From Corynebacterium casei LMG S-19264 (GTDB lineage Bacteria > Actinomycetota > Actinomycetes > Mycobacteriales > Mycobacteriaceae), in NCBI RefSeq assembly GCF_000550785.1, contig NZ_CP004350.1:1654009-1718008 (forward strand): 64,000 bases of DNA, written 5' to 3'. This document shows positions 32,454 to 43,110 of this stretch, piece by piece; position 1 is the first letter of the stretch, and each line of letters starts with the position of its first letter. A program made the translations under genes and the position numbers. A model generated the notes under the pieces. It ran no database searches and was not told the origin of the DNA. It saw only the letters and a list, made by a program, of their open reading frames with translations.

Positions 32454-33632
32454 TTACATCAACCTTTCAAGTTCACCGGCAAGCCGGGTGGTCTCTTCCA
32501 TGGTTGGAGCCGAACTCAGATAGCGCGGATTCTGCGGGAAGACATCCCGGGTTCTTTCATCAAAGGTTGACCGATAGTTCGACTCCGCTGAGGGCGCGAA
32601 GCCATATTCCATCATCACGGTGAGCACTTCCTGGTTTTCCTCCAGCACCTGAATGAAGTCCTCTGCCTTCCCTGTGCTCATGGAACTGTCATTGACTACC
32701 AGCTCGTGTTGCACCCGCACCGTGGGGTTTAAGTTGATCAGCGCGAATTCTTCAGCCTTTTCGGGGCGCTGGTTAACCAGCGCGAGGAATTGCGAGTCAT
32801 AGGCCACTGTCATCGGTGTGCCGTGTCCATTGCTGGCAATGAATTGGTTAAAGGAGTCTCCGCTTGACCCCTCAGTCAACCCTTGTGCCTGGAATATGGG
32901 AAGAACTCGGCGGGCACCCTCGGTGAGGTTTGAAGAAGAGCGAAGACTTCCGCCCATCGCGGCATCCGCCATCAGGTAAGCAAATTGCGCGGAGGAATAA
33001 GAGCGCGTGGGGTCCGAGGTCAGCACGCCCACATTGAGCGGTGATTGATAAACATCCGTGACATCACGCCACCGTTGACCACTGGTGAGCATCCGATATA
33101 GCTCACGGGCATTCGCCTGGAATTGCCCCTCCAGTGGCTCAAGATAGCCCTGGCTAGCTAAATCTTCGGCGACATCCCGCTTGGCCACAAGCGCGATATT
33201 AGACTCCACATGTAGTCCCTCCTGGGATTGCGCGCCAACAAAGCTTTTGAGTTCGGCGTTGCCAGAACTTGCTGGGAAATAGAAGTCATGGTCCGGAAGC
33301 GATCCTTGACTGGCGCGCTGCGCAATTTCCAGTGAGCCCATGGTGCTAACACTGATATTGAATCCCTCTTCGCGGAAAGCCGCGACTACCCGCGGGTCTG
33401 CGAGAAATCCTTTCTTCTCTGAGCCCACCAGTAGGCCCACATCCACTGGGTCGCTTGCAGGTAGTACGGAATCTACGAGGGAATCAAACCTGGCTTTATT
33501 TCCATCATCACGGCCAATGAAGATTGCCGCGACTGCAAAAATCAGCAGCACTACCCCGAGCAGCAAGCCGAACTTTCGCCTGCCCGTCCCTTGGCCACTG
33601 GTTTCGCGCCCCACCGAACGATTGCTCTCCAT
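32454..33632 (-). CDS. Membrane-anchored solute-binding-like protein
   Basis: A 392-residue protein with a short basic cytoplasmic start (RRETSG-like, RRKFG), one transmembrane helix (LLLGVVLLIFAVAAIFIG) and an outside domain resembling extracellular solute-binding proteins (DPVDVGLLVGSEKKGFLADP; ALVAKRDVAEDLASQGYL). The middle parallels the first domain of the VWA lipoprotein downstream (SPVALGVKADVAESKGW versus SNIALVAKRDVAEDLASQGY), so the two are probably ancient paralogues. No permease or ATPase genes accompany it. It is the first gene of the run and abuts the VWA gene, so the two products may work as a pair. Confidence 0.75.
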   Translation of the reverse strand: MESNRSVGRETSGQGTGRRKFGLLLGVVLLIFAVAAIFIGRDDGNKARFDSLVDSVLPASDPVDVGLLVGSEKKGFLADPRVVAAFREEGFNISVSTMGSLEIAQRASQGSLPDHDFYFPASSGNAELKSFVGAQSQEGLHVESNIALVAKRDVAEDLASQGYLEPLEGQFQANARELYRMLTSGQRWRDVTDVYQSPLNVGVLTSDPTRSYSSAQFAYLMADAAMGGSLRSSSNLTEGARRVLPIFQAQGLTEGSSGDSFNQFIASNGHGTPMTVAYDSQFLALVNQRPEKAEEFALINLNPTVRVQHELVVNDSSMSTGKAEDFIQVLEENQEVLTVMMEYGFAPSAESNYRSTFDERTRDVFPQNPRYLSSAPTMEETTRLAGELERLM

Positions 33633-33732
33633 GGCCTCATTCTAAGTTGCGTCTTCACCGGTCAGAGCCCTAATCCCTAAACGTTAGGCAACAGTTCATC
33701 TGAATGTCTACAAAACTTCAGAAACGACGAAC

Positions 33733-34506
33733 CTAGTATCCCCTGGCGTAGCGCTCGATATACTCACCTGGCGTTAAAAGGAAGTGGCTTTTGAAGACTC
33801 TTCCGAAGGCACTGACATTCATGTAGCCGACGCGGGCTGCTACAGCGGCGATATTGTCGATGCTTTTGAACAGCTCAGCCGCGCATTCCATGCGGTTTTG
33901 CAGTCGCCATTGGCCCAAGGTCATGCCCGTTTCTGCGAGAAACGCTCTCTCCAATGTTCGCCCGGAAACATGCATGGTCGCTGCTAGTTGCGCCACCGTA
34001 CGGTCATCACCAGGATTGGCAATAAGCAACGCCGCTACTCGCCTAGCCTGCGGGTGCTGTGGCAGCGGGAGCGTATTTGCCACGATTGGACTCTGTTCGA
34101 TCAGTGCCAGAATCTGTCGCGCTAAATTGACCTCAGCACAAATGATGGAGGCCTGCGACTGAAGAAAGGCCAACAGCGGTGTTCCCAAATCACGGTCAAC
34201 GTTAAACACAGTCACCTGGCTCAACGTAGTAGCGATGATATTGACGGGAAACTCAAGGGGCAAGAGGACTGAATTAGCGCCGACGACTAAAGAATGCCAC
34301 GCCCCTGCCGGAATCCAAACGGCTTGGCCACTAAGCAGCCGAAGAGGCTCCCCGTCAATGAGAAGATCAGTATAGCCGCGCACCTGCCACAACAGCATGT
34401 GCTCTTCTTCATGCACTCGATTTGCAATAGAGACCGGCGGGATGGAAATAGCCCACGGATCAGTTTCTTTCTGCACGCGTGGGCGCAGGTCCTGCCGAGT
34501 CCGCAT
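33733..34506 (-). CDS. AraC-family transcriptional regulator
   Basis: A 257-residue regulator with an N-terminal cupin-like ligand domain (LLSGQAVWIPAGAWHSLVVG) and a C-terminal AraC double helix-turn-helix (AQLAATMHVSGRTLERAFLA, then AAVAARVGYMNVSAFGRVFK). It is divergent from the siderophore-binding lipoprotein gene, with a DtxR-like box between them. The pairing suggests control of siderophore uptake, as known for AraC regulators of iron loci, but the ligand is not shown. Confidence 0.88.
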   Translation of the reverse strand: MRTRQDLRPRVQKETDPWAISIPPVSIANRVHEEEHMLLWQVRGYTDLLIDGEPLRLLSGQAVWIPAGAWHSLVVGANSVLLPLEFPVNIIATTLSQVTVFNVDRDLGTPLLAFLQSQASIICAEVNLARQILALIEQSPIVANTLPLPQHPQARRVAALLIANPGDDRTVAQLAATMHVSGRTLERAFLAETGMTLGQWRLQNRMECAAELFKSIDNIAAVAARVGYMNVSAFGRVFKSHFLLTPGEYIERYARGY

Positions 34507-34574
34507 GTCACCCTTTCCTACCGTCTACTTATCTTTGGTCTGATTGTGCACAAAAGGTGTCGAATCCTGCAGAC

Positions 34575-34593
34575 CAAGGCTAGCCAAACCTAA
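34575..34593. promoter_or_regulatory. Candidate DtxR/iron box
   Basis: CAAGGCTAGCCAAACCTAA matches the DtxR consensus TWAGGTWAGSCTWACCTWA at 16 of 19 positions. It is about 90 bases upstream of the siderophore-binding gene and also upstream of the AraC gene, so iron repression of either or both is likely. Confidence 0.7.
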
Positions 34594-34680
34594 ATATAGT
34601 GTTCCAAGCGCCCGAAACCAACATGAATTCACTACGGGCACAAAGAGGGTGAATTCCCATGAAGAAGGACACGTATTTCA

Positions 34681-35739
34681 ATGACGCAATCAGGTATTTT
34701 TCGCGGTACACGCCTTACGGCGCTGAGTGCGGCGGTCATCGCGGCGGTTCTCACGCTGAGTGCTTGCTCAACGGAAATGACTGCCGGTGACACTGAGCAA
34801 ACCGCTGCAGCTACGGAGGCGAGCAGTCTGCTTCCAGCAGGCGAAGGCACCACGGAGTATCCGCTAACGCTGGAGACCCCATTCGGTGAAACAGTACTGG
34901 AGGAACGCCCTGAACGTGTGGCGGTAGTTTCCGCAGTGGGTGTGGATACCGAAAGCCTTCTCGCGCTCAATGCCGTGCCCGTCTTTGCCGTTGCCAAGTA
35001 TGACGGCGAGGATCCATGGCTGCCAGAGGATTTGTGGGAGCAGGTGGAGTTCACTGAACAGGGCGTTGCCGGCGAGGAAATCTCAGCCGAATCAATCGCG
35101 GCTTCCGAACCGGACCTCATTGTGAACCTGCAAGCATATGAGACTTTCGACCAAAATAGGTTTGATCAGCTCAGCTCCATTGCGCCGGTTCTCTACGCCG
35201 ATGCCGAAGAAACCTCATGGCAAGACGTGCTGAACAGCCTGGGAAAGACGCTGGATTTGGAGACCGCAGCCGCCGAGAAGATCGCGGAATTCGATGCGCG
35301 CATAGAAGATATCAAGGCCGATAATCCAGAATTCGCGGGCAAGACCATCTCCATGGTCAACGTTTATAGCCGCGAATACGGGGCTTCCTACGAAACCATG
35401 CCGGGTACTGACACCGCGGCCATCGTTGAAAGCCTGGGCTTCACACTTCCTGAAAACGCCTATAAGTTCCCGGAGGAAGAGTATGGGGAAATCAGTGATG
35501 AGATGGTCGGTCTCATTGACGCCGATGTGGTCTTGGTAGGCATTTTGGGTGATACCGGCGCCTATTTCACAGACCAGCCACTGTTCCAACAAATTCCAGC
35601 TGTAGCTGAAGGTCGCACGGTCATCACCGTGGGCGATGAGGCCCAGGACTTTACCTGGGGCCTGACCCGTGCCGGCATCTTGGGCAAGCTGTGGGCACTG
35701 GATACTTTTGAAGACTTGGCCACCCAAGCACTGAGCTAA
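34681..35739 (+). CDS. Iron-siderophore ABC transporter binding lipoprotein (FepB/FecB-like)
   Basis: A 352-residue exported binding protein with a signal peptide and lipobox (VIAAVLTLSACST, Cys near residue 23). The two-lobed class III binding fold shows in ERPERVAVVSAVGVDTESLL, SEPDLIVNLQAYETFDQNRF and SIAPVLYADAEETSWQDVL. It captures a ferric siderophore for an ABC permease, which is not encoded nearby. A ribosome site GAAGGA lies about 11 bases before the ATG. The box upstream points to DtxR control. It resembles the broken gene at 20983-22107 in overall plan but not enough to be a recent duplicate. Confidence 0.9.
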   Translation: MTQSGIFRGTRLTALSAAVIAAVLTLSACSTEMTAGDTEQTAAATEASSLLPAGEGTTEYPLTLETPFGETVLEERPERVAVVSAVGVDTESLLALNAVPVFAVAKYDGEDPWLPEDLWEQVEFTEQGVAGEEISAESIAASEPDLIVNLQAYETFDQNRFDQLSSIAPVLYADAEETSWQDVLNSLGKTLDLETAAAEKIAEFDARIEDIKADNPEFAGKTISMVNVYSREYGASYETMPGTDTAAIVESLGFTLPENAYKFPEEEYGEISDEMVGLIDADVVLVGILGDTGAYFTDQPLFQQIPAVAEGRTVITVGDEAQDFTWGLTRAGILGKLWALDTFEDLATQALS

Positions 35740-35748
35740 TCAGGCATG

Positions 35749-35799
35749 AACCGCACGTTCCCGTTCCCTTTTCTCAGGAGGGTTAGAGGCCGTGCGGTT
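35749..35799. terminator. Terminator between the siderophore-binding gene and qorB
   Basis: Arms AACCGCACG and CGTGCGGTT flank a 33-base loop, followed by TTTTACTTATTT on the plus strand. The genes converge here. Confidence 0.7.
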
Positions 35800-35803
35800 T
35801 TAC

Positions 35804-36649
35804 TTATTTGAAGGTCTCAGCGACGGTGGAAGCAGGACGACCGATGAGGTCCTGCAGGTCGGTGCTTTCGGAGTAAAGAGCACCCTTCTCAATGACTGGG
35901 TCAGCGCCTGCGAGGCCAGCAGCGAAGTCAGCTGGCAAACCTGCATCAAGCAAAGACTTCTCATACTCTTCAACGGTGAGGTTAACGTACTCGACGTCGG
36001 TGCCAAGAACTTCGCCGACCTGTGCAGCGATCTCTGGGTAGGTCAGAGCTGGTCCTCCAGCTAGTTCATAAGTCTTGCCAGCGTGACCGTCGGTGGTAAC
36101 TACTACAGCTGCAGCTTCTGCGAAGTCCTTGCGGGCTGCGCCAGCAACCTTTGCCTCACCAGCAGCGGAGAAGAACTTACCCATTGCCTTGCCTGTCTCC
36201 AGAGCTGCTGCATAGTTCTCCCAGTACCAGCCATTGCGCAGGTTAGCGTGCTCAATGCCGCTTTCTGCAAGCATCTTTTCAGTCGCCTGATGCTCAGGCG
36301 CGAGGAAGAGCTCGGAAGAATCCAGGTTGAGCAAGCTGGTGTAAGCGATGAAGGAGACGCCTGCTTCCTTCGCAGCAGCAATGATGTTGGAGTGTTGTTC
36401 AACGCGCTTGCCAACCTCAGAAGCGGAGACGAACACGAGGCGGTCAACTCCGTTGAGTGCAGCTTTCAGGGCAGCTTCATCGTCATATGTCGCAACCGCA
36501 ATGTTGATGCCGCGCGCAGCCAAGTCCTTAGCTTTCTCCTCGTTGCGAACGATGGCAACGATGTCGGATGCTTCAACACTCTTGTTCAACAGGCTTTCAA
36601 TAACGAGGCCGCCGAGGTGGCCAGTAGCGCCAGTAACTGCAATACGCAT
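35804..36649 (-). CDS. NAD(P)H:quinone oxidoreductase, QorB/NmrA-like
   Basis: A 281-residue Rossmann protein with the NAD(P)-binding start RIAVTGATGHLGGLVIESLL and SDR-like segments (VDRLVFVSASEVGKR, YTSLLNLDSSELF). It closely fits the atypical SDR subgroup with E. coli QorB (YtfG) and the C. glutamicum qor2 product, which reduce quinones. It is divergently transcribed from the HxlR regulator, as known for the C. glutamicum redox-sensing QorR system. Confidence 0.86.
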   Translation of the reverse strand: MRIAVTGATGHLGGLVIESLLNKSVEASDIVAIVRNEEKAKDLAARGINIAVATYDDEAALKAALNGVDRLVFVSASEVGKRVEQHSNIIAAAKEAGVSFIAYTSLLNLDSSELFLAPEHQATEKMLAESGIEHANLRNGWYWENYAAALETGKAMGKFFSAAGEAKVAGAARKDFAEAAAVVVTTDGHAGKTYELAGGPALTYPEIAAQVGEVLGTDVEYVNLTVEEYEKSLLDAGLPADFAAGLAGADPVIEKGALYSESTDLQDLIGRPASTVAETFK

Positions 36650-36698
36650 GTTGGTAAATCTCCTAAATCAAAGGGTCGTTTGAATACGTTGATAAATA

Positions 36699-36722
36699 TA
36701 GCACTTCCAAAAAGTTAGTGCA
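36699..36722. promoter_or_regulatory. Candidate operator between qorB and qorR
   Basis: Inverted repeat GCACT (36701-36705) and AGTGC (36717-36721) with a 11-base centre lies in the 107-base divergent region. It is the expected place for HxlR (QorR) autoregulation. Confidence 0.55.
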
Positions 36723-36756
36723 ATACTTTATTTAGGACATTTTAGGGACTAAGGTA

Positions 36757-37158
36757 ATGAGCATGTCCACTAGCAATGATTCCCCCCAGAACGAACTGTG
36801 TGCTGATGTCTTTTCTTCTATGTGCACCTCCCGTGGCGCGCTTCAGCACCTCACGGGACGTTGGGGATCTTTGACCATGGTGGCCCTTCTAGAAAGCAAC
36901 TCCCCCATGCGATTTGCGGAATTGCGCCGCAAGATTGACGGCATCAGCGACCGCATGCTGTCACAAACCCTTGGCCAGTTGGAGCGCGACGGCATGGTCA
37001 ACCGCCTGGTCCGTAGCTCCATTCCCCCGCACGTGGACTACTCACTGACAGAGCTGGGCACCAAAGTCGCGCAACCGCTCAAGGCCTTGACCAGCATCAT
37101 TGAGGCCGAACTAGGCAACGTGATGGAAGCCCAAGAGCGCTTTGACTCCGCGCAGTAG
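36757..37158 (+). CDS. qorR: HxlR-family redox-sensing regulator (QorR-like)
   Basis: A 133-residue winged-helix regulator with family segments LTGRWGSLTMVALLESNSPM, FAELRRKIDGISDRMLSQTL and ERDGMVNRLVRSSIPPHVDY. In C. glutamicum the homologue QorR represses qor2 and itself and is inactivated by oxidation of a single Cys near the N terminus. Here Cys15 and Cys23 lie in that region (ELCADVFSSMCTS), so the mechanism may involve either. The stop codon is embedded in a strong hairpin. Confidence 0.85.
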   Translation: MSMSTSNDSPQNELCADVFSSMCTSRGALQHLTGRWGSLTMVALLESNSPMRFAELRRKIDGISDRMLSQTLGQLERDGMVNRLVRSSIPPHVDYSLTELGTKVAQPLKALTSIIEAELGNVMEAQERFDSAQ

Positions 37159-37183
37159 TTGACTGGCGTCAACTACTGCGCGG
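37148..37183 (+). terminator. Hairpin spanning the qorR stop codon
   Basis: A perfect 16-base inverted repeat (CCGCGCAGTAGTTGAC with its complement, 4-base loop) includes the TAG at 37156-37158. It probably ends or stabilises the qorR mRNA. Confidence 0.7.
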
Positions 37184-37219
37184 AAGATTTGAGCTCGGCT
37201 GGAGCTTGGGCAAGACGAA

Positions 37220-37260
37220 GAGAGCCGATTTGCCTTAAATATCTTGGGAAATCGGCTCTC
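37220..37260. terminator. Terminator between qorR and argH
   Basis: Arms GAGAGCCGATTT and AAATCGGCTCTC with a 17-base loop, between converging genes. It can work in both directions; the plus strand continues TTGTTGG. Confidence 0.75.
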
Positions 37261-37292
37261 TTGTTGGTTGAAGCTAAAGGCTTCCGCGTCGC

Positions 37293-38747
<1,455 letters not shown>

Positions 38748-38786
38748 CTATCCTCCGTGAATCAATGAGACGTGGTTGAAAGAGAT

Positions 38787-40007
38787 TTACTCAGATGCGC
38801 TGGTTGGGAAACCGCCATCGCGGTCACGCTTGTTAGAAATCTGAGTGGACAGACCGTGCAGCTGAACAAAGCCCTTCGCTGCGGTCTGATCGAAGGCATC
38901 ACCGGTGTCGTAGGTAGCCAAGGAGAAGTCATAGAGAGACTGTGGGGAACGACGACCGTTGACAACGATCTGACCAGCGTGCAGCACCAGACGGATATCG
39001 CCGGTGACGTGCTCTTGGGACTCAGCAATGAACGCATCCAAAGAACGCTTCAGCGGGGAGTACCACAGACCGTCGTAGACCTCCTCGGACCAACGAGCAT
39101 CAGTCAGGCGCTTGTAGCGTGCCAGCTCGCGCTCCATGGTGACATCTTCCAAAGCTTCGTGTGCACGAATCAAGGTAATTGCACCCGGTGCTTCGTAGAC
39201 CTCGCGGGACTTGATGCCCACCAGGCGGTCTTCGACCATGTCCAGACGGCCAATGCCCTGTGCGCCTGCACGACGGTTAAGCTCTTCAATGGCCTGCAGG
39301 ACGGTGACCTGCTTGCCATCGATAGCTACTGGCTTGCCCTTCTCAAAGGAGATGACAACCTCATCCGGTGCGTTGCCCAGTGCTGGATCCTCGGTGTAGG
39401 CGTAGACATCCTTTGTTGGTGGGTTCCACAGATCCTCCAGGAAGCCAGTTTCAACCGCGCGGCCCCAGACGTTCTGGTCAATGGAGAATGGTGAGGAAGC
39501 TGACTGTTCAATTGGCAGGTCAATCTCTTCAGCAAAAGCAATAGCCTTGTCACGGGTCCATGCGTAGTCACGTGCCGGCGCAATGATGTCCAGGGATGGA
39601 TCCAGCGCGCGGAAAGAAACCTCGAAGCGGACCTGGTCATTTCCCTTGCCGGTGCAACCGTGGGAGACGTGGGTGCCACCGAATTCCTGAGCAGCCTTCA
39701 CCAGGTGCTTAGTAATCAGCGGACGAGAGATAGCAGAAACCAGTGGGTACTGCTTCATGTACATGCCGTTGGCCTGAATGGTTGGCAGGCAGTACTCTTC
39801 CGCGAACTCATCCTTGGCGTCAATGACAATGGACTCCACCGCGCCGCAATCCAGTGCGCGCTGACGGACAGATTCCATGTCCTCGCCGCCCTGGCCCAGA
39901 TCCAGCGATACTGCGACAACGTCGCCACCGGTCATCTTAGACAGGTAAGGGATGGCAACCGAGGTATCCAGGCCGCCGGAGTAAGCAAGCACGACACGTG
40001 CGTTCAT
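38787..40007 (-). CDS. argG: Argininosuccinate synthase
   Basis: Joins citrulline and aspartate using ATP. The 406-residue enzyme begins with the PP-loop [14 protein letters not shown] and has [13 protein letters not shown] and the LSGGxDS-type fold throughout. AGGAG lies 9 bases upstream of the ATG. It has its own 292-base upstream region after argR, so it is probably driven by a separate promoter. Confidence 0.97.
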   Translation of the reverse strand: MNARVVLAYSGGLDTSVAIPYLSKMTGGDVVAVSLDLGQGGEDMESVRQRALDCGAVESIVIDAKDEFAEEYCLPTIQANGMYMKQYPLVSAISRPLITKHLVKAAQEFGGTHVSHGCTGKGNDQVRFEVSFRALDPSLDIIAPARDYAWTRDKAIAFAEEIDLPIEQSASSPFSIDQNVWGRAVETGFLEDLWNPPTKDVYAYTEDPALGNAPDEVVISFEKGKPVAIDGKQVTVLQAIEELNRRAGAQGIGRLDMVEDRLVGIKSREVYEAPGAITLIRAHEALEDVTMERELARYKRLTDARWSEEVYDGLWYSPLKRSLDAFIAESQEHVTGDIRLVLHAGQIVVNGRRSPQSLYDFSLATYDTGDAFDQTAAKGFVQLHGLSTQISNKRDRDGGFPTSASE

Positions 40008-40299
40008 AGTTTTAATCTCCTCTTAATCCAAACATGTGGCCGTGAAAAGTTTCAGCCACACAACAGGTTTTATTGTCCCATGGTACGTCTACTTGCGTAG
40101 GCAGTACGTGATGAAATCATCTACTGGAAAATATACACGAAGATACATAATATACAAATTCGACATGCATGAGCCCTTTAGTCATGAGGACTATGCATGC
40201 CGATGCTGCTTATACAGCCAGTTATATGGTCGACCCAGAACTTTTATCAAAGAGTCAGGCGTCTTGGCCCTGGCCGTTTACAAGTTAGGCAATTAACTC
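40008..40299 (-). promoter_or_regulatory. argG upstream region with AT-rich promoter and inverted repeats
   Basis: A gene-free stretch between argR and argG. The minus strand has TTTGTATATTATGTATC (-10-like) around 40145-40161 and the palindromic ATGCAT/CATGCAT near 40166 and 40196. Repeated TGTAT/TGCAT half-sites fit ArgR boxes. The exact promoter is not settled. Confidence 0.5.
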
Positions 40300-40806
40300 T
40301 TAAACCGTTGGCCCTTCAGATGGTTCTTCGCGGTGACCGGTCAAACGCTGCGCCAGTCCCTTGCCGCTGAGCGGTTCGCGGGCCAGAACGAAGATGGTGT
40401 CATCGCCAGCAATACAGCCCACGACGTCATCAAGGCCAACACGGTCGATGAAGCTGGCCAGGTACTGCGCGGCACCAGCTGGGGTGCGCAGCATAGCGAT
40501 GTTGCCAGAGTTGTCCGAAGACACCACCAGTTCATCTATCATGCGGCGCAGCTTTTCACGTGGGCCGTTGATTTGGTCCACGTACTGGTCCATTTCACCG
40601 CCGACGGAGTAGAAGGAACGTCCTCCGTCGCGCTTTACTTTCTTGGCGCCAAGAACATCAAGGTCACGGGAAAGAGTCGCCTGGGTGATGTCGATTCCTT
40701 CATCCAACAGCAGATCAGATAGCTGCACTTGGCTGGTAACACGTGTCTTCCCTAAAATTTCCAAGATTTTTGCTTGGCGTGCATTTCGGGTCTTAGGCAT
40801 GGTCAT
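40300..40806 (-). CDS. argR: Arginine repressor
   Basis: A 168-residue regulator that represses arginine genes with arginine as corepressor. N-terminal winged helix: [20 protein letters not shown] and the recognition part [21 protein letters not shown]-terminal trimer and arginine-binding core: [20 protein letters not shown], then [12 protein letters not shown]. It lies 10 bases after argF, so the repressor is made from the operon it controls. Confidence 0.96.
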   Translation of the reverse strand: MTMPKTRNARQAKILEILGKTRVTSQVQLSDLLLDEGIDITQATLSRDLDVLGAKKVKRDGGRSFYSVGGEMDQYVDQINGPREKLRRMIDELVVSSDNSGNIAMLRTPAGAAQYLASFIDRVGLDDVVGCIAGDDTIFVLAREPLSGKGLAQRLTGHREEPSEGPTV

Positions 40807-40816
40807 AGTATTTACT

Positions 40817-41836
40817 TTAAACTTTCGAAGCGTTGTTCGCGGAAGCTTCTGCGGCCTTGTCTAAAAGCCAGCACATCAAAGCTTTCTGTGCGTGCAGACG
40901 ATTCTCTGCTTCATCGAATACGCGGGACTGTTCACCGTCAATAACTTCAGCGGTGACTTCATTGCCGCGGTAAGCCGGCAGGCAGTGCAAGAAGATGGAA
41001 TCAGCGCCGGCCTTTGCCATCATTTCCTCATTGACCTGGTACGGCATAAATGGAGTGCGACGATCCTTGCCGTCTTTTTCCTGGCCCATGGACACCCAAG
41101 TATCGGTGATGATGATGTCCGCGCCTTCAACCACATCCAGGCTGTCGGTCACCGTAATGGTTGCACCGGTCTGGTTTGCGCGGTCTTGTGCACGATCCAC
41201 GAAGTGCTGCTCAGGCTGGAAGTCAGCCGGCGCGCAAATAGCGATGTCTACGCCAGCGGTTGCAAAACCGATGAGGTAGGAGTTCGCCATATTGTTGTTG
41301 CCATCGCCCAAGTAGACTGCCTTTTTGCCCTTGAGCTGCTCTACCCCGCCGTATTCTTCGGCACAGGTGACCAAGTCCGCCAGAATCTGGCATGGGTGCA
41401 AGTCATCCGTCAAAGAATTGATGATCGGCACGGTTGCGGTCTCCGCCATGTCAATGAGGTTCTGGTGCGCGAAGGTACGCCAGATAATCATCTCCGTAAA
41501 CCGTGACATCACCGCTGCAGTGTCCTGCAGAGTCTCACCCTTGCCCAACTGCGAGCTTTGGTCAGTCGCCACAATCGCGTGACCGCCCATCGCGGCAATA
41601 CCAGCCTCGAATGAGAATCGGGTACGAGTAGAAGACTTAGAAAACAGCAAAGACACCGACTTCGGGCCCTCCAAAGGACGAAGCTTGAACGGGTCCTGTT
41701 TCAACTCCAGTGCGAGCTCCAGTACTTCCTTCTGCTCTGCTGGCGTGAGGTCATCATCTGCCAGGAAGTGACGGATGCCGCTCAATCCAACCTCAGGTGC
41801 GTGTGGGATTGGTTCTGGCCTCGTGGTCGTGCTCAT
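40817..41836 (-). CDS. argF: Ornithine carbamoyltransferase
   Basis: Makes citrulline from ornithine and carbamoyl phosphate. The 339-residue enzyme has the carbamoyl phosphate site [10 protein letters not shown], the segment [28 protein letters not shown] (SMG loop) and the catalytic HCLPAYRG. It follows argD by 56 bases. Confidence 0.97.
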   Translation of the reverse strand: MSTTTRPEPIPHAPEVGLSGIRHFLADDDLTPAEQKEVLELALELKQDPFKLRPLEGPKSVSLLFSKSSTRTRFSFEAGIAAMGGHAIVATDQSSQLGKGETLQDTAAVMSRFTEMIIWRTFAHQNLIDMAETATVPIINSLTDDLHPCQILADLVTCAEEYGGVEQLKGKKAVYLGDGNNNMANSYLIGFATAGVDIAICAPADFQPEQHFVDRAQDRANQTGATITVTDSLDVVEGADIIITDTWVSMGQEKDGKDRRTPFMPYQVNEEMMAKAGADSIFLHCLPAYRGNEVTAEVIDGEQSRVFDEAENRLHAQKALMCWLLDKAAEASANNASKV

Positions 41837-41892
41837 CAGGTGTTAATCCTTACTGTCTTAAGTGTTTCTAGTTTCAGAGTGGCTCAGTGTGA

Positions 41893-43110
41893 CTAGGTGT
41901 AGCTAAATTTTTGCTGCGACACCGTGTTGAAAATGCTGCTCAACTTGAAAGTGGCGTCGGCAATGTCTTGCTCGGTGATAACCAGCGGCGGTGCAATACG
42001 CACCACGTCATCGCTCGGGGCGTTGAGGATTAGCCCGTTCTTCAGGCCTTCGGCTACTACTGCCTTGGCAACAGACTGTTTGAGCACAACGCCCAAAAGC
42101 AGGCCTTGGCCACGCACGTGGTCTACCAGCGGAAGGTTGGAAATTTCCGCGGTGAACTTCTCGCCCTTGGATTCAACTTCCGCGATGAACTTTTCATCCA
42201 CCACATCCAACACCGCATTCGCTGCGGCACAAGACACTGGGTTGCCTCCAAAGGTAGTGCCGTGGCTGCCCGGTCCGAAGAGTTCTGCGGCTTTGCCCAC
42301 GCCAATGCAGGCGCCAATCGGTAGTCCCGCGCCAAGGCCCTTGGCCATGGTGATGACGTCGGGAACAATGCCCGCCTTTTCAAAGGCGAAGAAGCTGCCT
42401 GTTCGGCCGACGCCAGTTTGGACTTCATCCACAATCATCAAGATTCCGTGCTCATCGCACAGCGCGCGAATATCCTTGAGGAATCCCTCTGGTGCTGGCA
42501 CAACGCCGGTCTCACCCTGGATTGGCTCCAGGATGATAGCAGCGGTGTCAGTCGGATTGATCTCCACCAGCTGGCGCAAATACTCAATATCGCCATAAGG
42601 GTAGAACTCCACCCCTCCAGGCAGTGGGCCAAAAATGTCCCGCTTGGAAGGCTGACCTGTCATGGCCAATGAACCCATGGTGCGGCCATGGAAACCGTGG
42701 TTCGCGGCTAAGATGCGGCCGCGGCCAGTCAAACGTGCAAGCTTGAACGCCGCTTCATTGGCTTCCGCGCCGGAGTTGGAGAAAATGACGCGCGCGGAGT
42801 CATCTCCTACTTTCTCTTTCAGACGCTGTGCCAGCTTGACTGCAGGCGGAGACGCGAAGAGGTTACTGACGTGGCTCAAAGTGGAGACCTGCTCCGTCAC
42901 CGCTTTAACTACCGCCGGGTGGTTGGTGCCCAAGGAATTCACGGCAATACCAGCCAGAAGGTCCAGATATTCATTGCCATCTTCATCCACCAGGTACGCG
43001 CCGTGCCCAGAAACAACTCCCAGCGGCGGGGTGCCGTAGTTGTTCATCATGGCTGATTGCCATGCGCTGGTTAGAGTTGATTCCTTCGAGGTTTGCTCAG
43101 AAGTGTTCAC
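41893..43110 (-). CDS. argD: Acetylornithine aminotransferase
   Basis: PLP enzyme converting N-acetylglutamate semialdehyde to N-acetylornithine; relatives also act in lysine synthesis. The 405-residue protein has [19 protein letters not shown], the [20 protein letters not shown] motif with the Asp for PLP, and the Schiff-base Lys in [14 protein letters not shown]. The GTG start overlaps the argB stop (GTGA), so the two are translationally coupled. Confidence 0.97.
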   Translation of the reverse strand: MNTSEQTSKESTLTSAWQSAMMNNYGTPPLGVVSGHGAYLVDEDGNEYLDLLAGIAVNSLGTNHPAVVKAVTEQVSTLSHVSNLFASPPAVKLAQRLKEKVGDDSARVIFSNSGAEANEAAFKLARLTGRGRILAANHGFHGRTMGSLAMTGQPSKRDIFGPLPGGVEFYPYGDIEYLRQLVEINPTDTAAIILEPIQGETGVVPAPEGFLKDIRALCDEHGILMIVDEVQTGVGRTGSFFAFEKAGIVPDVITMAKGLGAGLPIGACIGVGKAAELFGPGSHGTTFGGNPVSCAAANAVLDVVDEKFIAEVESKGEKFTAEISNLPLVDHVRGQGLLLGVVLKQSVAKAVVAEGLKNGLILNAPSDDVVRIAPPLVITEQDIADATFKLSSIFNTVSQQKFSYT

